The notes beneath the pieces were generated by a model that worked only from the letters and a program-made list of their open reading frames with translations, had not been told where the DNA came from and ran no database searches. From a bacterium (GTDB taxonomy: Bacteria; Desulfobacterota; Binatia; UBA12015), in contig JAUIFY010000010.1 in NCBI GenBank assembly GCA_030430245.1, positions 1-49,793 of the forward strand: DNA of 49,793 nucleotides, written 5' to 3'. The translations under genes and the position numbers were made by a program. The stretch's first letter is position 1. The number at the start of each line of letters is the position of its first letter. Shown piece by piece: positions 39,891-48,620 of the stretch.

Positions 39891-41776
39891 GCGCCGAGCC
39901 CCGCGCGCACGACGACGCCCCAGCGCCGTCAGCGACGTCCGAGCGCGACGAGAGCCGGAACGAACGCCCCCTCCGTCTGGGCGCGTGGCGCGAGATCGTG
40001 GGGGCGACGCGGGTGCAGCTCGCGCTGCCCGTGGCCCTGGCGGCGGTGATCGCGGCGCTCGAGGGGGCCAGCGTGGGGCTGCTCGTCCCCATGGCGGTCG
40101 GCGTGACCGAGCGGGACTTCGGGTTCGTGCGCGAGCTGCCGGTCTTCTCCGCGGTCCTGCCGTGGCTGCCGGAGCGCTTCGTGGCCGGGGAGGACTCGTT
40201 CGCGCCGCTCTTCTTCCTCCTGGCCTCGGCCGCGTTTCTCGCCGTCGTCGTGAAGAACGTCGTCGCGTACGCGCTCCACCTGCTCACGTCGCACTGGAAC
40301 GGACTGTACCTCCGGCGGGCGAACGACTTTCTGTTTCGGCGCTGCCTCGGCTTCGGCAAGCTCTATTTCGACCGCGAGAACCAGGGACGACTGCAGGCGG
40401 TCCTGGCGGACACCGGAGAGTTGATCGATCTGCTCGCGGTGCTCCAACGGGGCGCGCTGCACCTGCTCACGCTCCTCGCCTACGTGATTCTTCTCTTCTG
40501 GATCTCGTGGCGGCTCGCGCTCTTCGTCCTCGCGTTCTTTCCGCTGACGCACCTGCTCGTGCGCGCGCTGACCCGCACGATCGAGCGACTCTCGCGGCAG
40601 CTCAACGAGGCCACGCTCACCCGCCACGCGACGGCGTATTCGATCCTCTCCGCACTGCCGCTCTTCGCCGCGTACGGCCAGGAGGACCGGGCCGCACGGC
40701 GCTACGCGGACAACGGTGAACGGCTCCGGCGCCTCAACTTCCGGATCAACGCGGTGCAAGGCCTCCTCACTCCGTTTCAGGAGATCATGATCGTCACGAC
40801 CGTCCTCGGGACGATCGCCTTTCTCGCGTTCCACCTGGCCGCGCGCGAGCCCGGCGAGCTCGCCGTGTTCCTCGTGTTCTTCTTCGCGGTTCGCGCCGCA
40901 CTGCCCCGCTTCATGGGACTCTACGAGGTCCTGGTCGCCGTCGCGGCGAAGCGTCCGAAGCTCGCCGAGCTGGCGCGCCTCCTCGACGACGGCGAGAAGC
41001 ACATCGTCCCCGGGGGCTCGATCCCGTTCGGCGGACTCGAGCGCGGCATCTCGGTGCACGATCTGCGATTCGAGTACCTGCCCGGCGTGCCGGTACTGGA
41101 CGGGGTCACGGCCGAGTTTCCCAAAGGGAAGACCACGGCCCTCGTCGGGCCGACCGGCGCCGGCAAGTCCACGCTCGTCCACCTCCTGATGGGCTTCTAC
41201 CCCGCACCGAACGGCGCGATCCGCATCGACGATCGCGTCCTGTCGTCGCTGCAACCCACCTCGCTTCGCGAGCACGTGGCGCTCGTGTCCCAGGATCTCT
41301 TCGTGTTCGACGACACGCTTCGGGCCAATCTCCTGATGGGGGCCGCCAACGACGTCGACGACGACGAGAGCGGCGACGCACTCCGCCATGCGCGCCTCGA
41401 CGACTTCGTGCGATCCCTTCCCGACGGCCTCGAGACGCGCGTGGGCGACCGCGGCGTGCAGCTCTCCGGCGGAGAGCGCCAGCGCGTCGCGATCTGTCGC
41501 GCGTTCCTGCGGCGTCCGAGCATCCTGATTCTCGACGAGGCGACGAGCGCACTCGACGGCGAGACCGAGGCGAAGATCCAGCAGGCGCTCCACGACCTGC
41601 TGCGCGACCGCACCGCGATCGTGATCGCCCACCGGCTCTCCACGATCCGCAACGCGGACCAGATTCTCTTTCTCGAGAACGGCCGGGTCGTGGAGACGGG
41701 GAGCCCGCGCGAGCTCCTCGCGCGGGACGGCCGGTTCGCCGCGTTCTGGCGCGCTCAGGAGCTCTCGGCGAGCTGA
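39887..41776 (+). CDS. ABC exporter, fused membrane and ATPase domains (MsbA/PglK-like)
   Basis: A 629-residue half transporter. Residues about 40-345 contain six transmembrane helices. The nucleotide-binding domain has Walker A GPTGAGKST at 421-429, the Q-loop VSQDLFVFDDTLRANL, signature LSGGERQ at 526-532, Walker B ILILDE at 546-551 and the H-loop IAHRLST with His582. It works as a homodimer that flips or exports a lipid or glycolipid, like MsbA, or a lipid-linked oligosaccharide, like PglK. GTG 39887 overlaps the stop of the preceding GT2 (GTGA). Because no Wzx/Wzy is present, this protein is the likely exporter for the glycan built by its neighbours. It converges with the next gene, overlapping by 22 bp. 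Confidence 0.92.
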   Translation: MSAEPRAHDDAPAPSATSERDESRNERPLRLGAWREIVGATRVQLALPVALAAVIAALEGASVGLLVPMAVGVTERDFGFVRELPVFSAVLPWLPERFVAGEDSFAPLFFLLASAAFLAVVVKNVVAYALHLLTSHWNGLYLRRANDFLFRRCLGFGKLYFDRENQGRLQAVLADTGELIDLLAVLQRGALHLLTLLAYVILLFWISWRLALFVLAFFPLTHLLVRALTRTIERLSRQLNEATLTRHATAYSILSALPLFAAYGQEDRAARRYADNGERLRRLNFRINAVQGLLTPFQEIMIVTTVLGTIAFLAFHLAAREPGELAVFLVFFFAVRAALPRFMGLYEVLVAVAAKRPKLAELARLLDDGEKHIVPGGSIPFGGLERGISVHDLRFEYLPGVPVLDGVTAEFPKGKTTALVGPTGAGKSTLVHLLMGFYPAPNGAIRIDDRVLSSLQPTSLREHVALVSQDLFVFDDTLRANLLMGAANDVDDDESGDALRHARLDDFVRSLPDGLETRVGDRGVQLSGGERQRVAICRAFLRRPSILILDEATSALDGETEAKIQQALHDLLRDRTAIVIAHRLSTIRNADQILFLENGRVVETGSPRELLARDGRFAAFWRAQELSAS

Positions 41777-42837
41777 GGCGCGACGAGGCTCCGGTCGACG
41801 ACCGAGCAGTGGCCGATGCCGGGGTCGGCGTTCGACAGGTTGATCCAGAGATCGCCGCGCGCGACGACGGCGTCGCGCCCGCTCGCGTTCGCCGCACCCA
41901 CCTTCTCCCGGAGCGTCGCGAACGACGACGACGCGACGTCGGGCGCGGCGAGCCAGACGACGCGCCGGCCCGTGGGGCGAAACACGCCATCGCCGTAGAA
42001 CTGCTCCGCCTCGTTCGCGAGCAGAGCGGCGGAGCGAATCTCCGGCAGCGCGTAGAATCGCTCCGCGAGCGCGATCGTCCAGGCGAGCAACACCGATCGG
42101 AGGTCCTCCGCCCGCTCTCCGCGCGCGAAGGTGCGCCGGAGCCGGCTGCGTCGCGTACGTTCGAGCAACGCGCGAAGCTCCCACCACGCGCTCGTCGACA
42201 GATCGGGAGCGCACGAGGGGTCCCGGAATCGGGACCGCAGCTCGTCCCGCCGAAAGACCGCGTCGCCCCTCTCGAGGAAGAGCGACGCGCGGACCAGGTC
42301 CAGCGTGAGCTTGTAGAGGAGGTACTCCTCGCGACGCGCCTCCAGCCCGTCGTCGGGCCGCTCGACCAGGCAGAACGCGCTGAAATAGGCGAGTCGGGTC
42401 TTCACGTCGAAGAGGAGCGAGAGCGCGAGCTCGTCTCTCGACGCCGGCGGTAGGGACGCGAGAGGATCGCTTCCGTGGACGGGTCGTCCGGCCGCGCGCG
42501 TCTCGAGCACGCGAAAGCGCAACGACGGGTTCTCGCGGTAGAGCGTCGCGACCTGGCTCGACCGCAGGATCCACGGGCGGTCGTCGAGGATCGGCCACCG
42601 GGCCGCGAGGTCCCGATAGCGCACCTGAATCGCCTCGTGGGTGTCCGCGTCGACCGTGTCGCTGAGAACGAAGAAGAGATCGACGTCGGAGATCCCGGGC
42701 ACGACCCGGCCGTCCGCTCCGCTGCCCCGCGAATACACGGACTCGACGCATCCGGGGAAGGCGCGCTCGATCGCGGCGATCGTCGCCGATGCCACACGGC
42801 GGTAGATCGACCCGTACAGCCCGCCGAGGGGACCCAC
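41755..42837 (-). CDS. Nucleotidyltransferase-fold protein in the glycan island
   Basis: A 360-residue protein starting at GTG 42837. Near the N-terminus SVYSRGSGADGRVVPGISDV continues with DLFFVL: Gly38-Ser39 followed by Asp51 and Asp53 matches the GS...DxD motif of the nucleotidyltransferase superfamily, with an 11-residue gap instead of the usual 9-11. The next 300 residues are mainly helical. They resemble the uncharacterised C-terminal domain of kanamycin-nucleotidyltransferase-like proteins, but no close family is recognised. It could adenylylate a small molecule, a lipid or a protein. It ends the four-gene minus-strand operon, 44 bp after DUF707, and overlaps the 3' end of the ABC gene on the opposite strand. 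Confidence 0.7.
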   Translation of the reverse strand: MGPLGGLYGSIYRRVASATIAAIERAFPGCVESVYSRGSGADGRVVPGISDVDLFFVLSDTVDADTHEAIQVRYRDLAARWPILDDRPWILRSSQVATLYRENPSLRFRVLETRAAGRPVHGSDPLASLPPASRDELALSLLFDVKTRLAYFSAFCLVERPDDGLEARREEYLLYKLTLDLVRASLFLERGDAVFRRDELRSRFRDPSCAPDLSTSAWWELRALLERTRRSRLRRTFARGERAEDLRSVLLAWTIALAERFYALPEIRSAALLANEAEQFYGDGVFRPTGRRVVWLAAPDVASSSFATLREKVGAANASGRDAVVARGDLWINLSNADPGIGHCSVVDRSLVAPQLAESS

Positions 42838-42881
42838 GTTGGACCCAACGGCGGCGAGGCGAAGCGCGCGCAGCGCGTTCG

Positions 42882-43610
42882 TCAGACCACCCTCCCGAGC
42901 TCGGTCATCTCGTGCAGGAGGATCCGCGGGAAGCGGCTCCCGTACGCGTATCCCTGCCCATGGAGATCGTCACCGCCGTAGTGCGTTCCGGTGGGGCGCG
43001 ATCGGTGGGCGATCGGCGTCGCATCGACGATCGCCATCTTGAAGCCGGCCGCCGCGCAGGCGTGCGGCCAGTGCAGATCGAAGCCATAGCCCATCGGCGA
43101 GATCGCGGAAGCGAGCGTGCTCCGCAGCGCGCGCAGACAGTCGATGCGAAAGCACGGCGCCATCACCTCGACGAAGTTGGTGTAGCGCAACCGCACGCCC
43201 TCCTGGCGAACGCAGAGATCGTAGGTGTGGAAGCTGTCCGGCGTGAGGGCCGGCTGGGCCAGGGCCACGTCGTGCTCGCGCAGGAGCCCGAGAAAGCGCG
43301 GCAGGAAATCATCCCCGTACTCGAGGTCGTCATCCGGGAACATGGCCCAGTCGTAGTCCGCGAGGTCGACGCGATCGAGAACCGCCTCCACCGAGCGCCA
43401 CTTCTTGCACGGTCGAAAGACGGCCGGATCGACGCCGAGCTTCGTGTACGCCAGATGGGGGCGCGCGCACGCGGGCACGATCGCGTCGGGCTCCACCGGC
43501 ACGAGGTGGAGATCGGCACGGGCGCCGAACGTGGCGACCGTCTGCTCGACGAGCGAATCCGACGAGAAGAACGACGTCACCACGAGGACGCGACCGGCCC
43601 CCTCAGCCAT
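42882..43610 (-). CDS. DUF707 glycosyltransferase-like protein
   Basis: A 242-residue protein of the DUF707 family, which has a GT-A-like fold. Signature segments are WAMFPDDDLEYGDDFLPRFL, where DDD is a potential metal-binding acidic site, then LAQPALTPDSFHTYD, RYTNFVEVMAPCFRIDCL and MGYGFDLHWPHA. These patterns are best known from plant proteins and scattered bacterial ones, and its activity is not established; hexosyl transfer is inferred from fold and neighbours. ATG 43610 overlaps the stop of the upstream GT2 by 8 bases, so the two are coupled. The nucleotidyltransferase-fold gene follows after 44 bp. Confidence 0.82.
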   Translation of the reverse strand: MAEGAGRVLVVTSFFSSDSLVEQTVATFGARADLHLVPVEPDAIVPACARPHLAYTKLGVDPAVFRPCKKWRSVEAVLDRVDLADYDWAMFPDDDLEYGDDFLPRFLGLLREHDVALAQPALTPDSFHTYDLCVRQEGVRLRYTNFVEVMAPCFRIDCLRALRSTLASAISPMGYGFDLHWPHACAAAGFKMAIVDATPIAHRSRPTGTHYGGDDLHGQGYAYGSRFPRILLHEMTELGRVV

Positions 43611-44475
43611 CCGCGCCCCGCGCTACCGCGAGCGCTCGGTGTCCCGACTCCTCCTCGAACAGGGGCCGCCCCTCGCTCAGGTACCGCGCGAGGGTCGCGG
43701 GCTCGTCCATCTCGGCGAGCAGCTCGCGGTAGCGGTGCGGGTGGAACTCGATCAGCTCCGAGATCGAGTGCCAGTGGTGCACTCCGGGCCTCGCGTCCGC
43801 GATCTCGAAGCCCAGCACGTGGAAGCGCATGTACCACTCCCAGTCCGAGTGGTACTGGCGAAACTCGCCGTGCTCGAGGTAGAGCCCCGCACGCTCGAGG
43901 GCGCGCCGATCGAGGAGAAAGCAGTAGCCGTAGACGTGCGGGTAGCGGGCGCCGCGGGTCTCGAGGAGCGCGCGCATCCCTCCGGTGAGCCGATCGTCTC
44001 CGTAGGTGGGCGCGTTCCTCCGGAACACGTCGCGCTGGTCGTCGTTCACCGGCAGGATCTCCGAGTGGCCTGCCACGGCCGCGCCGCGGTCGACCGCGTC
44101 GATCATCGCGTCGAGCCAGTCGTCCCGCTTCACCTCGACGTCATTGCAGAAGACGACGACGTAGCGTGCGTCCGGAGCGCTCGCACGGATGCCGGCGTTC
44201 ATGCCGCGGCTGAAGTAGAGGTTCGTTTCGTGATCGATCCGACGGACCTCGACGTCGGGATGCGCGCGGACGAACGTCTCGATCACCTCCCGGGATTCGT
44301 CCGCCGATCCGTTGTCGACGACGATCAACTCATAGGGGCGATGCGTGTGGCGAACGATGGAATCGAGAGCGCGCGCCACGAAGGGGGCGGCGTTCCAGTT
44401 GAGCACGACGATCGAGACCTTCCCCGGCACGAAGGCCGCGTCCGACGACGGTAGAACTGCGGGGCCGTCGCTCAC
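43603..44475 (-). CDS. Glycosyltransferase family 2
   Basis: A 290-residue GT-A enzyme from GTG 44475, which overlaps the stop of the upstream GT4 (GTGA). The GT2 core reads VSIVVLNWNAAPFVARALDS, then LIVVDNGSADESREVI and NLYFSRGMNAGIRASA, with the metal-binding region FCNDVEVKRDDWLDAM. The later SDWEWYMRFHVLGFEIADAR holds the catalytic base region (D-W-E-W). The C-terminal part is polar, so the enzyme is probably soluble. An in-frame extension to 44592 is less likely because it lacks GT2-like sequence. Donor sugar is unknown. It is one of three GT2 enzymes of this island with the NLYFSR/NLYFTR segment. Confidence 0.86.
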   Translation of the reverse strand: MSDGPAVLPSSDAAFVPGKVSIVVLNWNAAPFVARALDSIVRHTHRPYELIVVDNGSADESREVIETFVRAHPDVEVRRIDHETNLYFSRGMNAGIRASAPDARYVVVFCNDVEVKRDDWLDAMIDAVDRGAAVAGHSEILPVNDDQRDVFRRNAPTYGDDRLTGGMRALLETRGARYPHVYGYCFLLDRRALERAGLYLEHGEFRQYHSDWEWYMRFHVLGFEIADARPGVHHWHSISELIEFHPHRYRELLAEMDEPATLARYLSEGRPLFEEESGHRALAVARGADG

Positions 44476-45506
44476 CCCGTCGCCCTCGTGGCCCCCAAGA
44501 CCTCGTCGAGCGCGACGTCGATCGTCGCGCCGGCCCTCCCGGGAGAGAAGCGTGCGGCGAGATCGCGGCCGCGGCGCGACATGCGCTTCCACAGCACCTC
44601 GTCCGTCGTGAGCCTCCGCACGGCATCGGCGAACTCCCGTGGATCGTCCGTCACGATCGCCGCTCCCGCCCGGCCTGCCGCGTAACCTTCATCGCCGATC
44701 GGAGTCGTGACGACGGGCGTCCCACACGCCATCGCCTCGAGCACCTTGCCCTTCAGCCCGGCGCCGTACCGAAGCGGCGCGATGCTCACGCGGGCGTTCT
44801 CCACGTACGTCGCCGAGACGTCGACCCCGCCGACGAAGCCCGGAAGACGCGCCACGTCCGGCGGCGCGGCGTTGCCGACGAACGTGTGCGGGACGTCTGC
44901 GACCCGCGCCAGGATCTCGTCGCGATACCAGCGGAGCGCGTCGACGTTCGGAAGATGCGCGTAGCTGCCGACGAAGCACACGCCCTCGCGACGCTGGAAT
45001 GTGGGGAGCCGCCTCTTGCCCGCCAGGATGTTCGGCACGACGACGAGCCGGCGGCAGTAGCGATCGATCCGCGCAGCGTCGGCGTCCGACACGGCCCACA
45101 CCTGGTCGGCGGCCCGGTAGGCGGCGATCTCGCGGCGCCGCTCGAGATGATGGTAGTTCCCCGAGATGCCAAGGACCTTCTTCTCGCGCTCCCGGCGGAC
45201 GAACTCGACGTCGACGCTGTCGAGCACGACCGGAATCCCGCGGCGCCGGAGGCGGTGAATGTACCGGCCCATGAACCAGAACTCGAGAAACGCGAGGTCG
45301 GCGCGCTCGACGGAGCGAAGATCCTCCATCGGACGGACCACGAGAGAAGGAAGCGGCGGCGCCGCCGGATGCTCGGCGAACACGGTCACCCTGCGGCTGC
45401 GCGCCTCGAGCAGGCGCAGGATCTGCCAGAACCGAAGCTCGCCGGACGACTTCGTCGGATCGGGAAGATATCGACACAGAACGACGACCTCTCCGAGATT
45501 CACCAC
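44472..45506 (-). CDS. Glycosyltransferase family 4
   Basis: A 344-residue GT-B protein that opens the minus-strand operon. Start is one of two consecutive GTG codons (45506, 45503). The acceptor domain starts VVVLCRYLPDPTKSSGELRF. It lacks the usual glycine loop but contains VVLDSVDVEFVRRE and YHHLERRREIAAYRAADQVW, typical of the Wca/Pel-type GT4 group. The donor domain has VGSYAHLPNVDALRWYRDEI and VSIAPLRYGAGLKGKVLEAM, where G-x-G-x-K-x-x-E-A-M is the nucleotide-sugar site. It should transfer a sugar in the cytoplasm. A 159-bp gap separates it from the divergent GT2 gene at 45666, so promoters for both strands lie there. Confidence 0.87.
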   Translation of the reverse strand: MVNLGEVVVLCRYLPDPTKSSGELRFWQILRLLEARSRRVTVFAEHPAAPPLPSLVVRPMEDLRSVERADLAFLEFWFMGRYIHRLRRRGIPVVLDSVDVEFVRREREKKVLGISGNYHHLERRREIAAYRAADQVWAVSDADAARIDRYCRRLVVVPNILAGKRRLPTFQRREGVCFVGSYAHLPNVDALRWYRDEILARVADVPHTFVGNAAPPDVARLPGFVGGVDVSATYVENARVSIAPLRYGAGLKGKVLEAMACGTPVVTTPIGDEGYAAGRAGAAIVTDDPREFADAVRRLTTDEVLWKRMSRRGRDLAARFSPGRAGATIDVALDEVLGATRATG

Positions 45507-45665
45507 GCGCGCCCCATTTCCTCCGGCGCGTGCTTACCCCAGACGCGACGAGGGCATCAAGACGACGACCCGTCCCGATCCGACCACCGCACGGCAACAT
45601 GGGTTTGACTCCCCCGGCACCGGCCGGTACGTGCAGCCTCCGACGGCTCCTCCCGGAACGACCGC

Positions 45666-46421
45666 ATGATCGACCTCAGCATCATCATTCCGACGCTGAA
45701 CAACCTGCGCGACCTCGCTCCATGCCTCGAGTCGATCCGCAGGACGACGCGGGTGCCGTACGAGGTCCTCGTGTACGCGAACGCGTGCACTGAAGAGACG
45801 GCGCGCTACCTCGACCGACAGGCCGACGTCCGGGCGATTCGCGACTCGCGAAATCTGTACTTCACCCGGGCCGTCAACGCGGCCCTGGCCGAGGCCCGCG
45901 GTCGCTACGTCTTCCTGCTGAACGACGACACCATGATTCTGCGCGAGGACTGGTTCGGGGTGTATCGGGAGCAGCTCGAGCTCGATCCTCGCATCGCGAT
46001 CGTGGGGCCGTACTGGAAGAACATCGACGAGCTTCCCTACGGCTGGATCGAGCCCTACGCCACGCTCTACCGCCGCGAAGCGTTCGAGGCGTCCGGTGGG
46101 TTGCCCTTCCACGACGCCTCGTTCGTGCTGTGGTGGTCCGACATCTACCACGCGTACGCACTCATGCGGGACGGGTTCTACTTGCGTCCGCTCGCGCGCC
46201 CTCTGGTCGACGGCCTCGTCCACCACCGGCGCGTGGGAGAGAGCGGCGCGACCGTGCTGCGCCTCAAGCCCACCCTGCCCGAGGCCTGCTTCTCGTTCCA
46301 CGGCAAGACGCTGATGTACGAGAGGCTCGGGATCGAGAGCGACGCGCAGCTCGCCGGCTACTACGAGGGCGTCGTGTGGGACGGGACACCCGCCGCCGCG
46401 GTCGCCGTCGGCGCGAGCTGA
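45666..46421 (+). CDS. Glycosyltransferase family 2
   Basis: A 251-residue GT-A enzyme. ATG 45666 starts MIDLSIIIPTLNNLRDLAPC, the GT2 N-terminal strand. Segments YEVLVYANACTEETARYL, NLYFTRAVNAALAEARGRYV and LLNDDTMILREDW follow, the last with the metal-binding D-D pair. The C-terminal part is smaller than in typical GT2 enzymes, with WWSDIYHAYALMRDGFYLRP as the base region. The protein shares NLYFTRAVNAALAEA with the GT2 encoded on the opposite strand at 43603 (NLYFSRGMNAG), so they are probably related. It converges with the GT4 at 46361, with an overlap of 61 bp of coding sequence on both strands. Confidence 0.84.
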   Translation: MIDLSIIIPTLNNLRDLAPCLESIRRTTRVPYEVLVYANACTEETARYLDRQADVRAIRDSRNLYFTRAVNAALAEARGRYVFLLNDDTMILREDWFGVYREQLELDPRIAIVGPYWKNIDELPYGWIEPYATLYRREAFEASGGLPFHDASFVLWWSDIYHAYALMRDGFYLRPLARPLVDGLVHHRRVGESGATVLRLKPTLPEACFSFHGKTLMYERLGIESDAQLAGYYEGVVWDGTPAAAVAVGAS

Positions 46422-47635
46422 TCCCGGTACCAGTCGGCGAGGCGCGCATGCTCGGCCACGCGATCGAAGCGCGCGCGCGCCGTCTCGCGCGCGTTCTCCG
46501 CGAGGCGGCGGCGTAGGGCCGGGTCCCCGAGAGCCTCGACGACGAGTGGCGCCATCCCCCGGACGTCGTCCGCGAGAAGAGCGTCGTGTCGATGGCACAG
46601 CGCCAGGCCCTCGGCGGCCTTCTGCGTCGCGACGACCGGCCGTGCCGCCGCGAACGCCTCCATCAGCTTGTAGCGCACGCCCGACCCCTCGAGGATCGGC
46701 GCGACGACGAGATCCGCGGCGGCGAGATGGGGCCGCACGTCCTCGACCCAGCCCGTCGCCTCCACCCGCGCATGCTCGGACGCCAGACGGAGCACCTCCG
46801 GACGATCCCGATGATCCCCCACGAGGACGACACGCACCTCGGGAAACGCGCGCGCGATCTCGGGAAGTGCCTCGATCACGAAGCGCGTCGCGCCGTCGAT
46901 CGCGGACTCGACGAACATCGCGGCGACGAAGACGAGCGTCGGGCCGTCGCCCAGGTCCCCCGGGCTCGTCGTCGGCTCCCGGTAGCGCTCGAGATCGACG
47001 CCCCCCCAGTTGCACAAGACGGGCCGCCGACCGAACCAGTGCTCACGATCGGCGGGCGCGATCGGCGCGACGGAGACGATCGCATCGGCAGCGTCGATCG
47101 CGCGCTGCTCCTGCCACGCGACGAGGACCGCGTCGAACGCGGCACGGAGACCCGCCCAGCGGCCGCCGAGCCGAAAGGCCGCCCGAGCGCGACCGCGGTA
47201 GTAGTCGAGCTCCCGGTTGTGCGCGACCAGAACGCGCAGTCCGGCGAGACGCCGCAGGACGCGGCGGTGCCAGCACGACGAGTGCACCTCGATCAGATCG
47301 AACCGCCGGTCGAGGAGCGTGCGCATCTCTTCGCTTCCGAACCACGCGTCGAGCTTCGGCGCGAACTCGGTCGCGCTCGGCTCCCACAGGAGCGATGCGA
47401 GTCGCGCGAGGGCCGCCCTCTCCCGCCACACCCCGCGAACGAGCACGACCTCGGCGTGCTCGCGCAACGCGTCCGCTCCGGCCCGGTCCGTCGCATTCTC
47501 CTCGAGGCAGCAGAACGTCACTCGGAACCGCTTCGAGAGCTCGACGATCCGGTTGTAGATCACCACCTTCGAACCGCTGTCCACGGGATGGACCATGAAG
47601 AGGTTCAAGAGGAGCAAGGATGGTCGATCGCTCAC
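46361..47635 (-). CDS. Glycosyltransferase family 4
   Basis: A 424-residue GT-B enzyme starting at GTG 47635, nine bases after the stop of the SDR gene. The N-terminus LLLLNLFMVHPVDSGSKVVI contains the acceptor loop. The mid-region RVLVAHNRELDYYRGRARAA and the donor strands LVFVAAMFVESAIDGATRFV, VVLVGDHRDRPEVL and LVVAPILEGSGVRYKLMEAF follow. The last holds the G-S-G-V-R-x-K-x-x-E site that binds the nucleotide-sugar. The C-terminus (LAPTATAAAGVPSHTTPS) is low-complexity and is encoded in the stretch that also codes for the opposite-strand GT2. It probably belongs to the same pathway as the other glycosyltransferases. Confidence 0.86.
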   Translation of the reverse strand: MSDRPSLLLLNLFMVHPVDSGSKVVIYNRIVELSKRFRVTFCCLEENATDRAGADALREHAEVVLVRGVWRERAALARLASLLWEPSATEFAPKLDAWFGSEEMRTLLDRRFDLIEVHSSCWHRRVLRRLAGLRVLVAHNRELDYYRGRARAAFRLGGRWAGLRAAFDAVLVAWQEQRAIDAADAIVSVAPIAPADREHWFGRRPVLCNWGGVDLERYREPTTSPGDLGDGPTLVFVAAMFVESAIDGATRFVIEALPEIARAFPEVRVVLVGDHRDRPEVLRLASEHARVEATGWVEDVRPHLAAADLVVAPILEGSGVRYKLMEAFAAARPVVATQKAAEGLALCHRHDALLADDVRGMAPLVVEALGDPALRRRLAENARETARARFDRVAEHARLADWYRDQLAPTATAAAGVPSHTTPS

Positions 47636-47643
47636 CGTTCGTC

Positions 47644-48489
47644 CTACCGCATCGCCGCGATCAACCCGCCGTCCACGCGCAAGTCGCAGCCCGTGACGAA
47701 CGACGCGGCGTCGGAGCACAGGAACCCGACGGCGGCGGCGACGTCGTCCGCGCGGCCGGGGAGCCGCGACTGCCCCGGGGCGGGCGGCCGCACAAGCGGG
47801 ACCAGGTCGAGCAGCGGCTCCTTGCCCGGCGACCCCACCAGCTCGAGACGGCCCATCGCGGTGTCCATCAACCCCGGCGAGAGCGACACGATCCGCACGC
47901 CCCGCGCGCCCCACGACACCGCCAGTCTCTCGCACAGCCGGATCACGCCGCGCTTCGCCCAGAGATAGGCGATGCCCGGACTCGGCTCGTCGGCCACGGC
48001 GGCGCGGAGCCGGCCCGAGAGGTCCGGAGCGAGCGGGGCGTCGAGGACGGCGTCGATCGCGGGATCGTCCGTCCCCAGATGCCCGGCGATGGAGGCGAAG
48101 CAGACGGCGGCGCCACCCGGCTTCATCCGGGGTCCCAGCCGGTCGAGAAGCACCGCCGTCGCGGCGAGGTCGACCTCGAGGACGTCGCTCCAGCCGGCCA
48201 TGGCGGGGGAGAGTCCGGCCGTGTGCACGAGCCAGCGCACTCCGCCGCGTGCGTGCGCGCGCTCCGCGAGCTCCGGGACGAAGGACGACGCGGCGAGGTC
48301 ACCCGCGACGATCTCCACGCGCGCGCCGCGAAGAGCCTTCGTGCCCCGGACCGCGTCCTCGAGCTTCGACCGATCGAGATCGGTGAGCAGCAGGTCGGCG
48401 CGGGGCGCGAGCGCCGCCGCGCACGCGACTCCCATCCCGCCGGCTGCCCCGGTGACGACGGCGAGGGGACGGTTCGTGGCCTCGGGCAT
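47644..48489 (-). CDS. Short-chain dehydrogenase/reductase (SDR)
   Basis: A 281-residue NAD(P)-dependent oxidoreductase. The cofactor loop TGAAGGMG is at 13-20 (TGxxxGxG). The active site has Ser133 (CFASIAG), Tyr175 and Lys179 (YLWAKRG), the classical S-Y-K triad; the partner Asn is not clear. The later segment LSPGLMDTAMGRLELVG is the substrate lid, and VTGCDLRVDGGLIAAM is the classical C-terminal SDR motif. It should reduce or oxidise a hydroxyl group, possibly of a steroid, sugar or lipid intermediate. ATG 48489 precedes the fold directly. It is the gene before the GT4 at 46361 and likely shares its message. Confidence 0.88.
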   Translation of the reverse strand: MPEATNRPLAVVTGAAGGMGVACAAALAPRADLLLTDLDRSKLEDAVRGTKALRGARVEIVAGDLAASSFVPELAERAHARGGVRWLVHTAGLSPAMAGWSDVLEVDLAATAVLLDRLGPRMKPGGAAVCFASIAGHLGTDDPAIDAVLDAPLAPDLSGRLRAAVADEPSPGIAYLWAKRGVIRLCERLAVSWGARGVRIVSLSPGLMDTAMGRLELVGSPGKEPLLDLVPLVRPPAPGQSRLPGRADDVAAAVGFLCSDAASFVTGCDLRVDGGLIAAMR

Positions 48490-48568
48490 GACGAGACGTT
48501 TCCACACGCGCACGCGTCGGTCGAGCGACGCACGGACGCGGAGGGCGTCCCCGATCGGCACATGTCCC

Positions 48569-48586
48569 CGGCCGCGCACGCGGCCG
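48569..48586 (-). terminator. GC-rich hairpin after the universal stress protein gene
   Basis: CGGCCGC-GCAC-GCGGCCG is a perfect 7-bp stem with a 4-base loop, located between the stop of the universal stress protein gene (48621) and the SDR start (48489). There is no T-run, so it may be an attenuator-like or weak terminator. Confidence 0.4.
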
Positions 48587-48620
48587 CCCCCGGTCCGCAA
48601 ACGCGGGCGTGGGGCGCGCG

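Noticed and set aside
39929..42751. Very long open frame on the minus strand opposite the ABC exporter
   Set aside because: The exporter has all ABC motifs in its own frame. The antisense translation is low-complexity and has no fold signature.
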